From Actinomucor elegans (taxonomy: Eukaryota > Mucoromycota > Mucoromycetes > Mucorales > Mucoraceae): a stretch of DNA of 64,000 nucleotides. The stretch lies in assembly GCA_026027325.1 (NCBI GenBank), contig JAMSLZ010000023.1, positions 174,566-238,565 on the forward strand, given 5' to 3'. Numbering within the stretch: the stretch's first letter is position 1; every line of letters starts with the position of its first letter. Made by a program: the position numbers and the translations under genes. Under the pieces are notes generated by a model. The model made no database searches and had not been told where the DNA came from. It worked only from the letters and a program-made list of their open reading frames with translations. Of the stretch, positions 49,646-61,643 are shown one piece after another.

Positions 49646-51176
49646 ATGTTCTCCTCATTCCATGCTTTTGATTCCAGTTCTACCAACGCTTCTGGTTCTC
49701 TCTCAACTCCTATTCCTACTTCTTCTATTGAAGTTCGCTCGACTAGTCCTCAATTATTGGATGACCTAAGTCTGGAGCAGAATACTGTGACTTCAACCAG
49801 ATCCTCTGGCGACGAGGAGGATGATGGTGATGCTTATTTGGCTTATTTGGATAGTCTTCAACCTCAGCAAGTTGAACCAAGTACATTTAGTGGCGTTTCT
49901 CTCCCAACGGCTTTGCCTCTTAGTCAGCTTGGTGAAATAGAGCTTTGGTCTAGAAAACCTACCACTAAAATGATCACTATCTTTGAACTTATTGGAAATC
50001 AGTTAAAAGACGACAATAGTACAGTGCGGTACGTATATACATTCACCTAGCATAAAGTATAATTAACTGAATTCATTTTATTTAGTTATCTCATGGAACA
50101 AAAAATACTTTATGACTATACTCACACAGGAATAAAGTGTCCTAATGGTATCACCATGAAACTAACCTTTAATAGCGATCGCGGCTATGTTTGGCGTTGT
50201 CACAAGAGCAAATGCTGCAACAAAAGTAGATGTTCGGTTCTTTTTCAATCGTTCTTTGCTGAACGTAAAAGCACTCTCCGTGATCAGTTTATTGTTTTGT
50301 ATTACTGGCTATGCTGTAAGGCTCCTCGTAATACAATTACTCTATCTACTGGTATCCATCCTGACACCATTAGAGGCGTAATAGATGATTTTACCAGATA
50401 ATGCAAGAGGACTTTTTATCTGGTAATCAAACGGAAGAAGATCTTAAAATTGGTAAGTGTACCAGCTAAGGAAGCGAGATAAATTTACGTTACTTACATT
50501 AAATTAACTCCTTAGGAGGTCTGGACGATAATAGAAATCCCATTATCGTCCAAATTGACGAATCCAAATTTGGTAAACGAAAATATAATCGAGGCCACCG
50601 AGTTGATGGTATTTGGGTTGTTGGTGGTGTAGAGATCACCAACAAACGAAGATGTTTTATGGTGACAGTACCAAATCGTAGTGCTGAAACGATGAAGGTT
50701 ATCATCCAAAGGTTTATAAAACCAGGTACGATTATCCACTCAGACTGCTGGAGGGCATATAACAATATTCCTCAATGGGGTGACTTTTCGCATGAAACAG
50801 TAAACCATTCAGCGGAATTTGTATCAAGAACTGGGGTGCATACTCAAGTAATTGAAGGTATTTTTATTAATACATTAATATAAACTCGCCTAATTAACAC
50901 AATTTATAAACTTTAGGTAATTGGAATGGTATTAAACTCCATGCAAAACCACGCCAACGTACCGCTGAAGAAATGCCTTGGATATTGCTCGAGTTTATGT
51001 GGCGTCGAAAATACAACGCCGACATATTTGGAGGGCTTCTGAAGACTTTGAGAGAGGTTGAATTCAACCGTAGGGAGTTCAATCCTCCAGTATATACTCA
51101 AGTAATAGAAGAACGTGAAACAGAAGAAGATATACCAATTGAAAGACGACGCCATAGAAGAAGAAGGCTAAATTAA
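49646..51176 (+). pseudogene. Merlin transposase, four exons, one frameshift
   Basis: Exons 49646-50028, 50086-50452, 50516-50857 and 50917-51176 with GT-AG introns. N-terminal acidic Ser/Thr-rich region; a zinc-ribbon-like segment (KCPNG ... VWRCHKSKC); then the ISXO2/IS1595 DDE domain: QIDESKFGKRKYNRGHRVDG (first Asp), IHSDCWRAY (second Asp) and HTQVIEGNWNGIK (Glu). The C-terminus is Arg-rich. Near 50389-50392 TTTT lacks a T needed to join VIDDF to YQIMQEDFLSG, so the frame breaks there. The same TTTT is in the inverted copy. Without it the gene would be full length. Confidence 0.88.
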
Positions 51177-51369
51177 ATTAAAATTAATAAATTTGTATGT
51201 TAAAATTCAACTTATATATGTATATATGACACTTTAAGTTACTAATCAAAGTACAGCATCTTAAGTCTTATAAAATACAAAACAATATCCATTTTCATAG
51301 ACTTTCACAATAATAATGTTGACTACATGCACTACCACCTACTAAAAAAATACAACTGACTTGAGCCAG

Positions 51370-51440
51370 TATTGAACCTAAGGCCTCATCAGCGTCAGAT
51401 TGCATTACTACCACTTTACTAAGTGCGCAACTTTATATTT
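51370..51440 (-). ncRNA. tRNA-like module in Merlin right arm
   Basis: On the minus strand TAGTAAAGTGG is a perfect A-box match (TRGYNNARNGG), followed after about 37 bases by GGTTCAATAC, a perfect B box. Spacing is that of a tRNA gene, and the part between resembles an anticodon arm, but the acceptor and T stems pair poorly. Probably a tRNA-derived Pol III promoter relic rather than a working tRNA. Confidence 0.45.
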
Positions 51441-51517
51441 TTAAAACTTATAATTTTTGCCCCTACCGACCGGAGTTTAAACCACGTGACCTCGTCCAAA
51501 TTAGGAAAGCCCCTTAG

Positions 51518-51560
51518 GGTCTCAATTCGTCCAAATCCACCTGGTGTCCTTATATTAGCA
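51518..51560 (-). repeat. Merlin right terminal inverted repeat
   Basis: Exact inverse of 49173-49215. Followed by TTTAACC filler and then LINE ORF2 sequence. Confidence 0.95.
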
Positions 51561-54500
51561 TTTAACCGGTACTACTATTGATTATATCTTTGGTCATACT
51601 TCGCTGGTGACTCGGTTGGTGAATGGTCAAGTCCATTATGTTCCTGGTGTGTGGACCGATCACTGTCTTTTGACAATCGATCTGCAGCCTGCTTGTGCTC
51701 GTATTGGTCCTGGCTGTTGGCGCTTTAACCCCACTCTGCTGGAGGATTCAGAGTTTCTCCTATTGCTGGACAAGACGGTGTCTCTCTTTTTCGAATCTTC
51801 TGGTGGTGATGGTGACAATGCTAGCTCTGGTGGTAAGGGTGAACCTTTGAGGGTCCAATCTCAATAGGAATCCTTCAAGTTGTTGCTCAAGTGCTGTGCG
51901 CAAAAGTACGCTTGGGGTGCTAAGGCTCGATTCAAGAACAAGGTTGCTGCTTTACAACAGGAACGTATGAAGGCTGTTTCCTCTTCTGTCTCAGGTATTA
52001 TGGCTAGTGATGCTATACCGTCAATTCAACCTAGTGATGATTCACTTCCTCTTCAGGTGGTGCATGAGCTAGAGAAATTGATTGATGGTCAGATTCAGAA
52101 AGAAACACGCCAGAATATGCTTCGCTCTGCCACGCGTTGGCATGAACTGGGTGAACGTAACAACAAGTATTTCTATCGTGTCATCAAGGATCGCCAGTCT
52201 CAACAGACAATCCAGTCCTTGAAGTGCTCTACTACTGGTGAGGTCTTGGTGGAAGCGGCTGATATACTTCGGGAGGCTCGCGGTTTTTACCAAAAGCTAT
52301 ACACCCCGGACGACATCGATGCCGAAGCCGTGGACTCTCTTTTGAATGGTATTCCTGAAGAAGTGGTGTTGTCTTCGGATGATGCCAAGTATCTGATGGC
52401 TCTGCCTAATGCCGTTACGGTGCTGGATCTACTGGCTCACGCCCCTAGATCTCGGTCTCCTGGCATGGATGGTATTCCTTTCGAGGTATATCATTACTTG
52501 GCTGGTCGTTCGCGACCATTTCTGGACTTGCTGGTGGCAGTCCTTGGTGGTGCTTTCTCTGGTGTGTTCCCTCCTTCGTGGCAACAAACTCGGATGGTGC
52601 TTTTGTTCAAGAAAGGTGATCCTCTGCTCTTGGCTAACTGGCGTCCTCTCTCTCTGATCAACTCGGATGCCAAGTTGTTTACCAAGTTGCTGGCCAATAG
52701 GTTCAACCGTGTTCTTCCCAAGCTGATCAACCCCTATCAAACTGGGTTCCTTCCTCATCGATTGATCTCGGATAATGGGTGGTTGAATCAAACGTTGATG
52801 GCTAATCTTCGGTCGGTGGCTCCAAACCTTCCTCAAGTTGCGGTGTTACTTGATCAAGAGAAGGCTTATGATCGGGTCCATCCTGAGTATCTTCGTCGTG
52901 TGTTGCTTCGTTTTGGTTTTCCTTCTGGTCTGGTTGGTTGTCTCTCTTCTTTGTTCTTTGGTACCAAGATCTCCGTGTCCATTAACGGGTGGTTAGGAGC
53001 AGCTGTTCCTCAGTTGCGTGGCCTTAGGCAGGGTGATCCACTATCACCTCTGTTGTTCAACTTGGCTTTTGAACCCCTGTTGCGGTCTGTCTTGGCTTGT
53101 TCTTCTCTGTCTGGTGTTTCTCTGGCTCCTGTGGTGGTTCCTCGGACTTGGCTCCCTAACCCTCAAAAGGTCCATCTTGATTTGGGTGATGATACGGGTA
53201 ACTACCCGCTTGATTTTGTCAGTGGTTCTTCTCCTCCGGCTCCTATCAAGCTTCTCAGTTATGCCGATGATCTTGAGGTGTTCTTGTCTTCGCCTGGTGA
53301 ATGGTTGGTGCTTCTGTCTCTTCTTGAGGTCTATGGTCGTGCCTCCAACGCCAAGGTGAATCTCAGCAAGACTGTTCTGGTGTCTCTTTCGGGTGTGGCT
53401 CATCAGCCTTGGGTTGATATAGCTTCTGCTGCTGGTGTAGAGTGGCATGATTCGTCGTCTGTTGGCTCGGTGCGTTACCTTGGTTATCCACTGTATCATA
53501 CCGATGCTCAGTTGCTGCATTTCCTGGATGGTGTCAAAGTCAAGTTGGAGAGGCATGCAAACATGCTTCGTGAACGACACCTGTCTATTCGTGGTACTGG
53601 TCTGGTGGCGAATTCTCTGTTGCTCTCCAAGGTGTATCATCTTCTCCGTGTGGTTCCTGTGCCTGGCAAGTGGCTTCTGGATATCAAGGCAGTAGTGCGC
53701 AAGTATGTGGCATCGTTTTGGCCCGCGCCGTCTTGGTCTTCTTTGTGTCTTCCTCGCAAGTATGGTGGTGTTGGTCTGGTGGACATCCAAGATCAGAGCT
53801 TTGCTTTGCATCTTGTGTATGTTCAACGTCTGCTTCGTCCTCTGGTGTCTTCGGATTTTGTGTCTCCTTGGTTGGTGTTCTGCTTTCAAGCCTATTCTGG
53901 TCATTCTTCGGTTCTCCCTTGGTTGATGTATCCATCCCGATTCAAGCCTCGGTTGAATAGCATTCCAACCCTGGATCATCTAACCAAGCTTCTGGTTCGG
54001 CTGCCTCCTCTGGTGGTGCATTCTTCTTGGTCTTCTCGGTGGTTCCTGGATCTTCCTTTGTGCTGTGTGGTGTCTTCTGTTCCTGGTGTTGCTCATGATC
54101 TGTCTCCTGGTTTTGTTCCTTCGTCTGTTGCTCCCAAGTATCTCATGTCTGACATATTCCACTGGAATATTCACTCTGGTACCCTGTTCTCCAATAAGGC
54201 TCTGCCAAGTTCCAGCCATGTCAAGTCGGTTTATTATGGTTTAAGTCCTCCTTTTGGTCCTGTTTCTCTGGCTCTCCCTCCGGTGATTAGGTCCAAAGTT
54301 GCTTTCACTTACGATGAACAGCGTGCTCTTCCTGTTTCTAGCACTGGTGCTTCTTCCTGGATGCCATCGACCCGTCATTGGACTGTCCCTTCTGGTCCCT
54401 CTTCGGTGGTATCTGTTGCCAAACTCCCTCTTGGTGTCTTGCGTCGCTTCTGGCACGCTGATCACTCTGTTGTTTCCGCTCGCCCTGGTCCTCCTTTGGC

Positions 54501-55099
54501 TGTGGCTTCTCACTTGCTTTTGCGTCCTTTCTTTTGGCGTTTGTTTTGGTCTCTTCCCATGGTGGCCAAGGCTTTCACTCCCTGGTGGCGCCTGCTTCAC
54601 GACAAGATTGGTTACCGCTCTCGGGTGAATCGCTGGTCTCCTCAGCAGTTTCCTTCTCCTTTCTGTGTTCTCTGCGGTGCTAATGAAGACTTGTACCATT
54701 TTGCTGTCGGTTGCCCGCAAAAGGCCGACTACTGGCGCCAAGCTCTTGCCTTTCTCTCTTTGGGTGAAGACTTTCCGTCAGATGCGAACATCTGGGCTGC
54801 TCTTGTCTCTCTAAATGGCCTCGATTGTAAACCTCTTGACGCGGATGTGTTTTCCATTTTGGGTTCGATCTTCTATACCTTATGGGCTGCACATTGGCGA
54901 TGTGTTATTCATGATGATACTTGGTCCTCAGCTTGGGTCCTCAATTCCTTCAAGACAGATAACAGCCTTGTTATCACCACGTTCTTAGATAGTAGAACTC
55001 CTGATGAGTCTACTAGCACAACATTAGATTAGTAATTTGTAATTTAGCTTTGTAAAACCACTTTAAGATCAATAAATTACATTTAATACAAAAAAAAAA

Positions 55100-55477
55100 T
55101 AGATAAAGAAGTAATCGAAGAAGATATATATTGCGGTAAAAATTGAATAAAAAGCGAGTGAATCAGTTAGAACCGTTTTATGGGGTTTTATTGATTCAAA
55201 GTGAGTTAAGTTTTTCTATCTAGCTTGTATCTCTTGTATTTATACTTCCAAAGAAATGGTCTCTTAGTAACAATCAAAGGTCTTTTTAATCTATGTTCAT
55301 TCTTCATTAATTGTATTTTCAGCGGTGATTCAAAACTCCCTCTTTTGATGGATAGTTATTAAATGAATCCCGTCTTTTTAATATAATGCAGAATGTTATA
55401 TGTGGATTCACCACATATATGATGAATTTTTAGAAAGTAATAATAATAAAAATAAAAACTATGAAGATGAAATATTA
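55100..55477. repeat. AT-rich spacer between converging LINE-6 and LINE-7; outer flank repeat
   Basis: 378 bases with no gene. 55100-55445 is the reverse complement of 1-346; the last 32 bases are (A/T)-rich simple sequence. On both sides a LINE 3' end abuts it (A-run at 55090-55099, T-run at 55478-55489), so the same DNA is the downstream flank of LINE-1, LINE-6 and, in inverse, LINE-7. LTR-like signals as noted for 1-346. Confidence 0.85.
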
Positions 55478-55546
55478 TTTTTTTTTTTTGTATTAAATGT
55501 AATTTATTAATCTTAAAGTGGTTTTACAAAGCTAAATTACAATGGA

Positions 55547-58500
55547 CTAATCTAATGTTGTGCTAGTAGACTCATCAGGAGTTCTACTATCTAAGAAAGT
55601 GGTGATAACAAAGCTGTTATCTGTCTTGAAGGAATTGAGGACCCAAGCTGAGGACCAAGTATCATCATGAATAACACATCGCCAATGTGCAGCCCATAAG
55701 GTATAGAAGATCGAACCCAAAATGGAAAGCACATCCGCGTCAAGCGGTTTACAATCGAGGCCACTTAGAGAGACAAGAGCAGCCCAGATGTTCGCATCAG
55801 ACGGAAAGTCTTCACCCAAAGAGAGAAAGGCAAGAGCTTGACGCCAGTAGTCCGACTTTTGCGGGCAACCGACAGCAAATGGTACAAGTCTTCATTAGCA
55901 CCGCAGAGAACACAGAAAGGAGAAGGAAACTGCTGAGGAGACCAGCGATTCACCCGAGAGCGATAACCAATCTTGTCGTGAAGCAGGCGCCACCAGGGAG
56001 GTGAAAGCCTTGGCCACCATGGGAAGGGACCAAAACAAACGCCAAAGAAAGGACGCAAAAGCAAGTGAGAAGCCACAGCCAAAGGAGGACCAGGACGAGC
56101 AGAAACAACAGAGTGATCAGCGTGCCAGAAGCGACGCAAGACACCAAGAGGGAGTTTGACCACAGATACCACCGAAGAGGGACCAGAAGGAACAGTCCAA
56201 TGACGGGTCGATGGCATCCAGGAAGAAGCACCAGAACGAGGACACCGGAAGAGCACGCTGTTCATCGTAAGTGAAGCAACTTTGGACCTAATCACCGGAG
56301 GGAGAGCCAGAGAAACAGGACCAAAGGAGGACTTAAACCCATAATAAACCCGACTTGACATGGCTGGAACTTGGCAGAGCCTTATTGGAGAACTAGGGTA
56401 CCAGAGTGAATATTCCAGTGGAATATGTCAGACATGAGATACTTGGAGCAACAGACGAAGGAACAAAACCAGGAGACAGATCATGAGCAACACCAGGAAC
56501 AGAAGACCCCACACAGCACAAAGGAGATCCAGAAACCACCGAGAAGACCAAGAAGAATGCACCACCAGAGGGGGTAGCCGAACCAGAAGCTTGGTTAGAT
56601 GATCCAGGGTTGGAATGCTATTCAACCGAGGCTTGAATCGTGATGGATACATCAACCAAGGGAGAACCGAAGAATGACCAGAATAGGCTTGAAGCAGACA
56701 CCAACCAAGGAGACACAAAATCCGAAGACACCAGAGGACGAAGCAGACGTTGAACATACACAAGATGCAAAGCAAAGCTCTGATCTTGGATGTCCACCAG
56801 ACCAACACCACCATACTTGCGAGGAAGACACAAAGAAGACCAAGACGGCGCGGGCCAAAACGATGCCACATACTTGCGCACTACTGCATTGATATCCAGA
56901 AGCCACTTGCCAGGCACAGGAACCACACGAAGAGATGATACACCTTGGGAGAGCAACAGAGAATTCGCCACCAGACCATACCACGAATAGATAGGTGTCG
57001 TTCACGAAGCATGTTTGCATGCCTCTCCAACTTGACTTTGACACCATCCAGGAAATGCAACAACTGAGCATCGGTATGATACAGTGGATAACCAAGGTAA
57101 CGCACCGAGCCAACAGACGACGAATCATGCCACTCTACACCAGCAGCAGAAGCTATATCAACCCAAGGCTGATGAGCCACACCAGAAAGAGACACCAGAA
57201 CAGTCTTGCTGAGATTCACCTTGGCGTTGGAGGCACGACCATAGACCTCAAGAGAGACAGAAGCACCAACCATTCACCAGGCGAAGACAAGAACACAAGA
57301 TCATCGGCATAACTGAGAAGCTTGATAGGAGCCGGAGGGAAGAACCACTGACGAAATCAAGCGGGTAGTTACCCGTATCATCACCCAAATCAAGATGGAC
57401 CTTTTGAGGGTTAGGGAGCCAAGTCCGAGGAACCACCACAGGAGCCAGAGAACACCAGACAGAGAACAAGCCAAGACAGACCGCAACAGGGGTTCAAAGG
57501 CCAAGTTGAACAACAGAGGTGATAGTGGATCACCCTGCCTAAGGCCACGCAACTGAGGAACAGCTGCTCCTAACCACCCGTTAATGGACACGGAGATCTT
57601 GGTACCAAGAACAAAGAAGAGAGACAACCAACCAGACCAGAAGGAAAACCAAAACGAAGCAACACACGCCGAGATACTCAGGATGGACTCGATCATAAGC
57701 CTTCTCTGATCAAGTAACACCGCAACTTGAGGAAGGTTTGGAGCCACCGACCGAAGATTAGCCATCAACGTTTGATTCAACCACCCATTATCCGAGATCA
57801 ATCGATGAGGAAGGAACCCAGTTTGATAGGGGTTGATCAGCTTGGGAAGAACACGGTTGAACCTATTGGCCAGCAACTTGGTAAACAACTTGGCATCCGA
57901 GTTGATCAGAGAGAGAGGACGCCAGTTAGCCAAGAGCAGAGGATCACCTTTCTTGAACAAAGCACCATCCGAGTTTGTTGCCACGAAGGAGGGAACACAC
58001 CAGAGAAAGCACCACCAAGGACTGCCACCAGCAAGTCCAGAAATGGTCGCGACGACCAGCCAAGTAATGATATACCTCGAAAGGAATACCATCCATGCCA
58101 GGAGACCGAGATCTAGGGGCGTGAGCCAGTAGATCCAGCACCGTAACGGCATTAGGCAGAGCCATCAGATACTTGGCATCATCCGAAGACAACACCACTT
58201 CTTCAGGAATACCATTCAAAAGAGAGTCCACGGCTTCGCATCGATGTCGTCCGGGGTGTATAGCTTTTGGTAAAAACCGCGAGCCTCCCGAAGTATATCA
58301 GCCGCTTCCACCAAGACCTCACCAGTAGTAGCACTTCAAGGACTGGATTGTCTGTTGAGACTGGCGATCCTTGATGACACGATAGAAATACTTGTTGTTA
58401 CGTTCACCCAGTTCATGCCAACGCGTGGCAGAGCGAAGCATATTCTGGCGTGTTTCTTTCTGAATCTGACCATCAATCAATTTCTCTAGCTCATGCACCA

Positions 58501-58980
58501 CCTGAAGAGGAGAGTGAATCATCACTAGGTTGAATTGACGGTATAGCATCACTAGCCATAATACCTGAGACAGAAGAGGAAACAGCCTTCATACGTTCCT
58601 GTTGTAAAGCAACCTTGTTCTTGAATCGAGCCTTAGCACCCCAAGCGTACTTTTGCGCACAGCACTTGAGCAACAACTTGAAGGATTCCTATTGAGATTG
58701 GACCCTCAAAGGTTCACCCTTACCACCAGAGCTAGCATTGTCACCATCACCACCAGATTCGAAAAAGAGAGACACCGTCTTGTCCAGCAATAGGAGAAAC
58801 TCTGAATCCTCCAGCAGAGTGGGGTTAAAGCGCCAACAGCCAGGACCATACGAGCACAAGCAGGCTGCAGATCGATTGTCAAAAGACAGTGATCGGTCCA
58901 CACACCAGGAACATAATGGACTTGACCATTCACCAACCGAGTCACCAGCGAAGTATGACCAAAGATATAAATATAGTACC
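55547..58980 (-). pseudogene. LINE-7 ORF2, reverse transcriptase part, many frameshifts
   Basis: Coding blocks of the reverse transcriptase and C-terminal zinc region are recognisable in all three minus frames, in order, but broken by numerous single-base deletions (for example near 55877, 56045, 57255, 57300, 57608, 57672 and 57960). The motif-C region is split by a deletion near 57297. No product is expected. Confidence 0.92.
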
Positions 58981-58987
58981 GGTTAAA

Positions 58988-61315
58988 TGCTAATATAAGG
59001 ACCCAGGTGGATTTGGACGAATTGAGACCCTAAGGGGCTTTCCTAATTTGGACGAGGTCACGTGGTTTAAACTCCGGTCGGTAGGGGCAAAATTATAATT
59101 TTAAAAATATAAAGTTGCGCACTTAGTAAAGTGGTAGTAATGCAATCTGACGCTGATGAGGCCTTAGGTTCAATACTGGCTCAAGTCAGTTGTATTTTTT
59201 AGTAGGTGGTAGTGCATGTAGTCAACATTATTATTGTGAAAGTCTATGAAAATGGATATTGTTTTGTATTTTATAAACTTAAGATGCTGTACTTGATTAG
59301 TAACTTAAAGTGTCATATATACATATATAAGTTGAATTTTACATACAATTTATTAATTTTAATTTAATTTAGCCTTCTTCTTCTATGGCGTCGTCTTTCA
59401 ATTGGTATATCTTCTTCTGTTTCACGTTCTTCTATTACTTGAGTATATACTGGAGGATTGAACTCCCTACGGTTGAATTCACCTCTCTCAAAGTCTTCAG
59501 AAGCCCTCCAAATGTCGGCGTTGTATTTTCGACGCCACATAACTCGAGCAATATCCAAGGCATTTCTTCAGCGGTACGTTGGCGTGGTTTTGCATGGAGT
59601 TACCATTCCAATTACCTAAATTTATAAATTGTGTTAATTAGGCGAGTTTATATTAATGTATTAATAAAAATACCTTCAATTACTTGAGTATGCACCCCAG
59701 TTCTTGATACAAATTCCGCTGAATGGTTTACTGTTTCATGCGAAAAGTCACCCCATTGAGGAATATTGTTATATGCCCTCCAGCAGTCTGAGTGGATAAT
59801 CGTACCTGGTTTTATAAACCTTTGGATGATAACCTTCATCGTTCAGCACTACGATTGGTACTGTCACCATAAAACATCTTCGTTTGTTGGTGATCTCTAC
59901 ACCACCAACACCCAAATACCATCAACTCGGTGGCCTCGATTATATTTTCGTTTACCAAATTTGGATTCGTCAATTTGGACGATAATGGGATTTCTATTAT
60001 CGTCCAGACCTCCTAGGAGTTAATTTAATGTAATAACGTAAATTTATCTCGCTTCCTTAGCTGGTACACTTACCAATTTTAAGATCTTCTTCCGTTTGAT
60101 TACCAGATAAAAAGTCCTCTTGCATTATCTGGTAAAATCATCTATTACGCCTCTATGGTGTCAGGATGGATACCAGTAGATAGAGTAATGTATACGAGGA
60201 GCCTTACAGCATAGCCAGTAATACAAAACAATAAACTGATCACGGAGATGCTTTTACGTTCAGCAAAGAACGTTGAAAAAGAACCGAAACATCTACTTTG
60301 TTTGCAGCATTTGCTCTTGTGACAACGCCAAACATAGCCGCGATCGCTATTAAAAGGTTAGTTTCATGGTGATACCATTAGGCCTTTATTCCTGTGTGAG
60401 TATAGTCATAAAGTATTTTTTGTTCCATGAGATAACTAAATAAAATGAATTCAGTTAATTATACTTATGCTAGGTGAATGTATACGTACCGCACTGTACT
60501 ATTGTCGTCTTTTACTGATTTCCAATAAGTTCAAAGATAGTGATCATTTTTAGTGGTAGGTTTTCTAGACCAAAGCTCTATTTCACCAAGCTGACTAAGA
60601 GGCAAAGCCGTTGGGAGAGAACGCCACTAAATGTACTTGGTTCAACTTGCTGAGGTTGAAGACTATCCAAATAAGCCAAATAAGCACCATCATCCTCCTC
60701 GTCGCCAGAGGATCTGGTTGAAGTCACAGTATTCTGCTCCAGACTTAGGTCATCCAATATTGAGGACTATCGAGCGAACTTCATAGAAGAAGTGGAATAG
60801 GAGTTGAGAGAGAACCAGAAGCGTTGGAGAACTGGAATCAAAAGCAGGAATGAGGAGAACATCTTGACAAGAAGCTTAGATAAAATGAAGATAGTAAATA
60901 CTTGATAAAAGATAAAGAAAGGGGAGAAGGTGGAAAGGCACCTTTTATTACTTTTTTCTACAACTAGCAGTCACAATGATCATAATATGTCATACTGAGC
61001 TATATAGCCAGCCAATTACTAACTACAAAAGAAAATGAGTCATTAGACTCAAAATTGATGAGTAAGCCAGATAAAAGACTACATACACTACAGAGCATGG
61101 AAAATAATAATGTTGACTACTAGTATTGAACTCCCAACCGTTTCAATATAACTGAACCGAGCCTACACCTAGGCCAAATGCGCACTCTTTTACAATAAAA
61201 AATGTAACAGCCCCACAAGGACATATTAATCACGTGACCATCACGTGGTCTCATCCGAATTAGGTAACCCCCTTATGGTCTCATTCGTCCAAATCCACCT
61301 GTCCTTATATTAGCA
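58988..61315 (-). mobile_element. Inverted copy of Merlin, 60 bases shorter
   Basis: Ends TGCTAATATAAGGAC...TTAGCA as in the plus-strand copy. It includes the tRNA-like modules and the hairpin region. The loss of 60 bases is scattered as single deletions (for example GGACACCAGG to GGACCCAGG at the end), which also damages the terminal repeats. Confidence 0.92.
59369..60862 (-). pseudogene. Merlin transposase, degraded inverted copy
   Basis: Same four-exon gene as 49646-51176, with the shared TTTT frameshift and many extra deletions. The block from KVIIQRFIKPG to HTQVIEG is still open at 59680-59839, but the QIDESKFG region is now in another frame. Not functional. Confidence 0.88.
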
Positions 61316-61643
61316 CTGATCCGCTGGGCATCCTTGACAGTAGCCACACACAACGCTCATCCAGGAGAACTTGAGTAGCATCCAAAGAAGACCAGGCTTG
61401 AGACAGACAATGGCACATGTTTGGATACCCACAAAGGGACAGCGAGGAAAGAAAGAAAGAGAGCGGATTTGATGATCAGTGAGAGAAGATTGAGAATAGA
61501 AGAGATACCTCTTGCAAGCAAAGGATATCCACACCGAGAGAACGCGCGTAGGTAAGAAGCGAACTCCTTTTGTGTTGTTTTTTGGGACTCCATAAAATGC
61601 TACGCACATTTAAGGAACCCAATCGAATGTTTTGACCTAGCAT
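61316..61643 (-). pseudogene. LINE-7 ORF2, N-terminal fragment
   Basis: The first ~110 codons of the endonuclease, as in LINE-6, with several single-base deletions (near 61597, 61544 and 61450) that break the frame soon after MLGQNIRLG. Confidence 0.88.

Larger units (their letters stand above)
49173..51560 (+). mobile_element. Merlin (IS1595-like) DNA transposon, 2,388 bp
   Basis: Perfect terminal inverted repeats of 43 bases (beginning TGCTAATATAAGGACACC), continuing imperfectly for about 40 more. It encodes a four-exon IS1595-like transposase. Both subterminal regions contain a tRNA-like A-box/B-box pair reading inward. The expected 8-9 base target duplication is absent; instead 256 bases of target were lost. 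A CACGTGA-TGG-TCACGTG hairpin lies at 49245-49261. Confidence 0.92.
48834..55032 (+). pseudogene. LINE-6 ORF2, disrupted
   Basis: The first ~110 codons of the endonuclease are intact to 49164. Then comes the Merlin element with 7-base filler on each side and loss of 256 bases of ORF2 (equivalent to 28492-28747 of LINE-4), including the GDFN motif. Coding resumes at 51568 (TTIDYIFGH...). A TGG-to-TAG change at 51865-51867 ends that frame; from 51880 the reverse transcriptase and C-terminal region are open to 55032 (1,050 codons) with SYADDLEV and the CCHC motif. The shared TAG in the inverted copy (58690 region) shows it predates that duplication. Confidence 0.93.
47067..55099 (+). mobile_element. 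LINE-6: family A retrotransposon with Merlin insertion
   Basis: Plus-strand LINE starting directly after the A-tail of LINE-5. Its 5' end is doubled: 45 bases of 5' block (47067-47111) are followed by CGCTTAAAGATCAC and the full 5' block again. ORF1 (47366-48834) has a 1-base frameshift; ORF2 (48834-55032) is broken by the Merlin element (49173-51560) and a nonsense codon. The A-run is 55090-55099. The outer partner of LINE-1, with which it shares ORF2 markers and downstream flank. Confidence 0.93.

Noticed and set aside
51370..51440. A functional tRNA gene
   Set aside because: A and B boxes are good, but acceptor and T stems pair poorly; reported only as a tRNA-like module.
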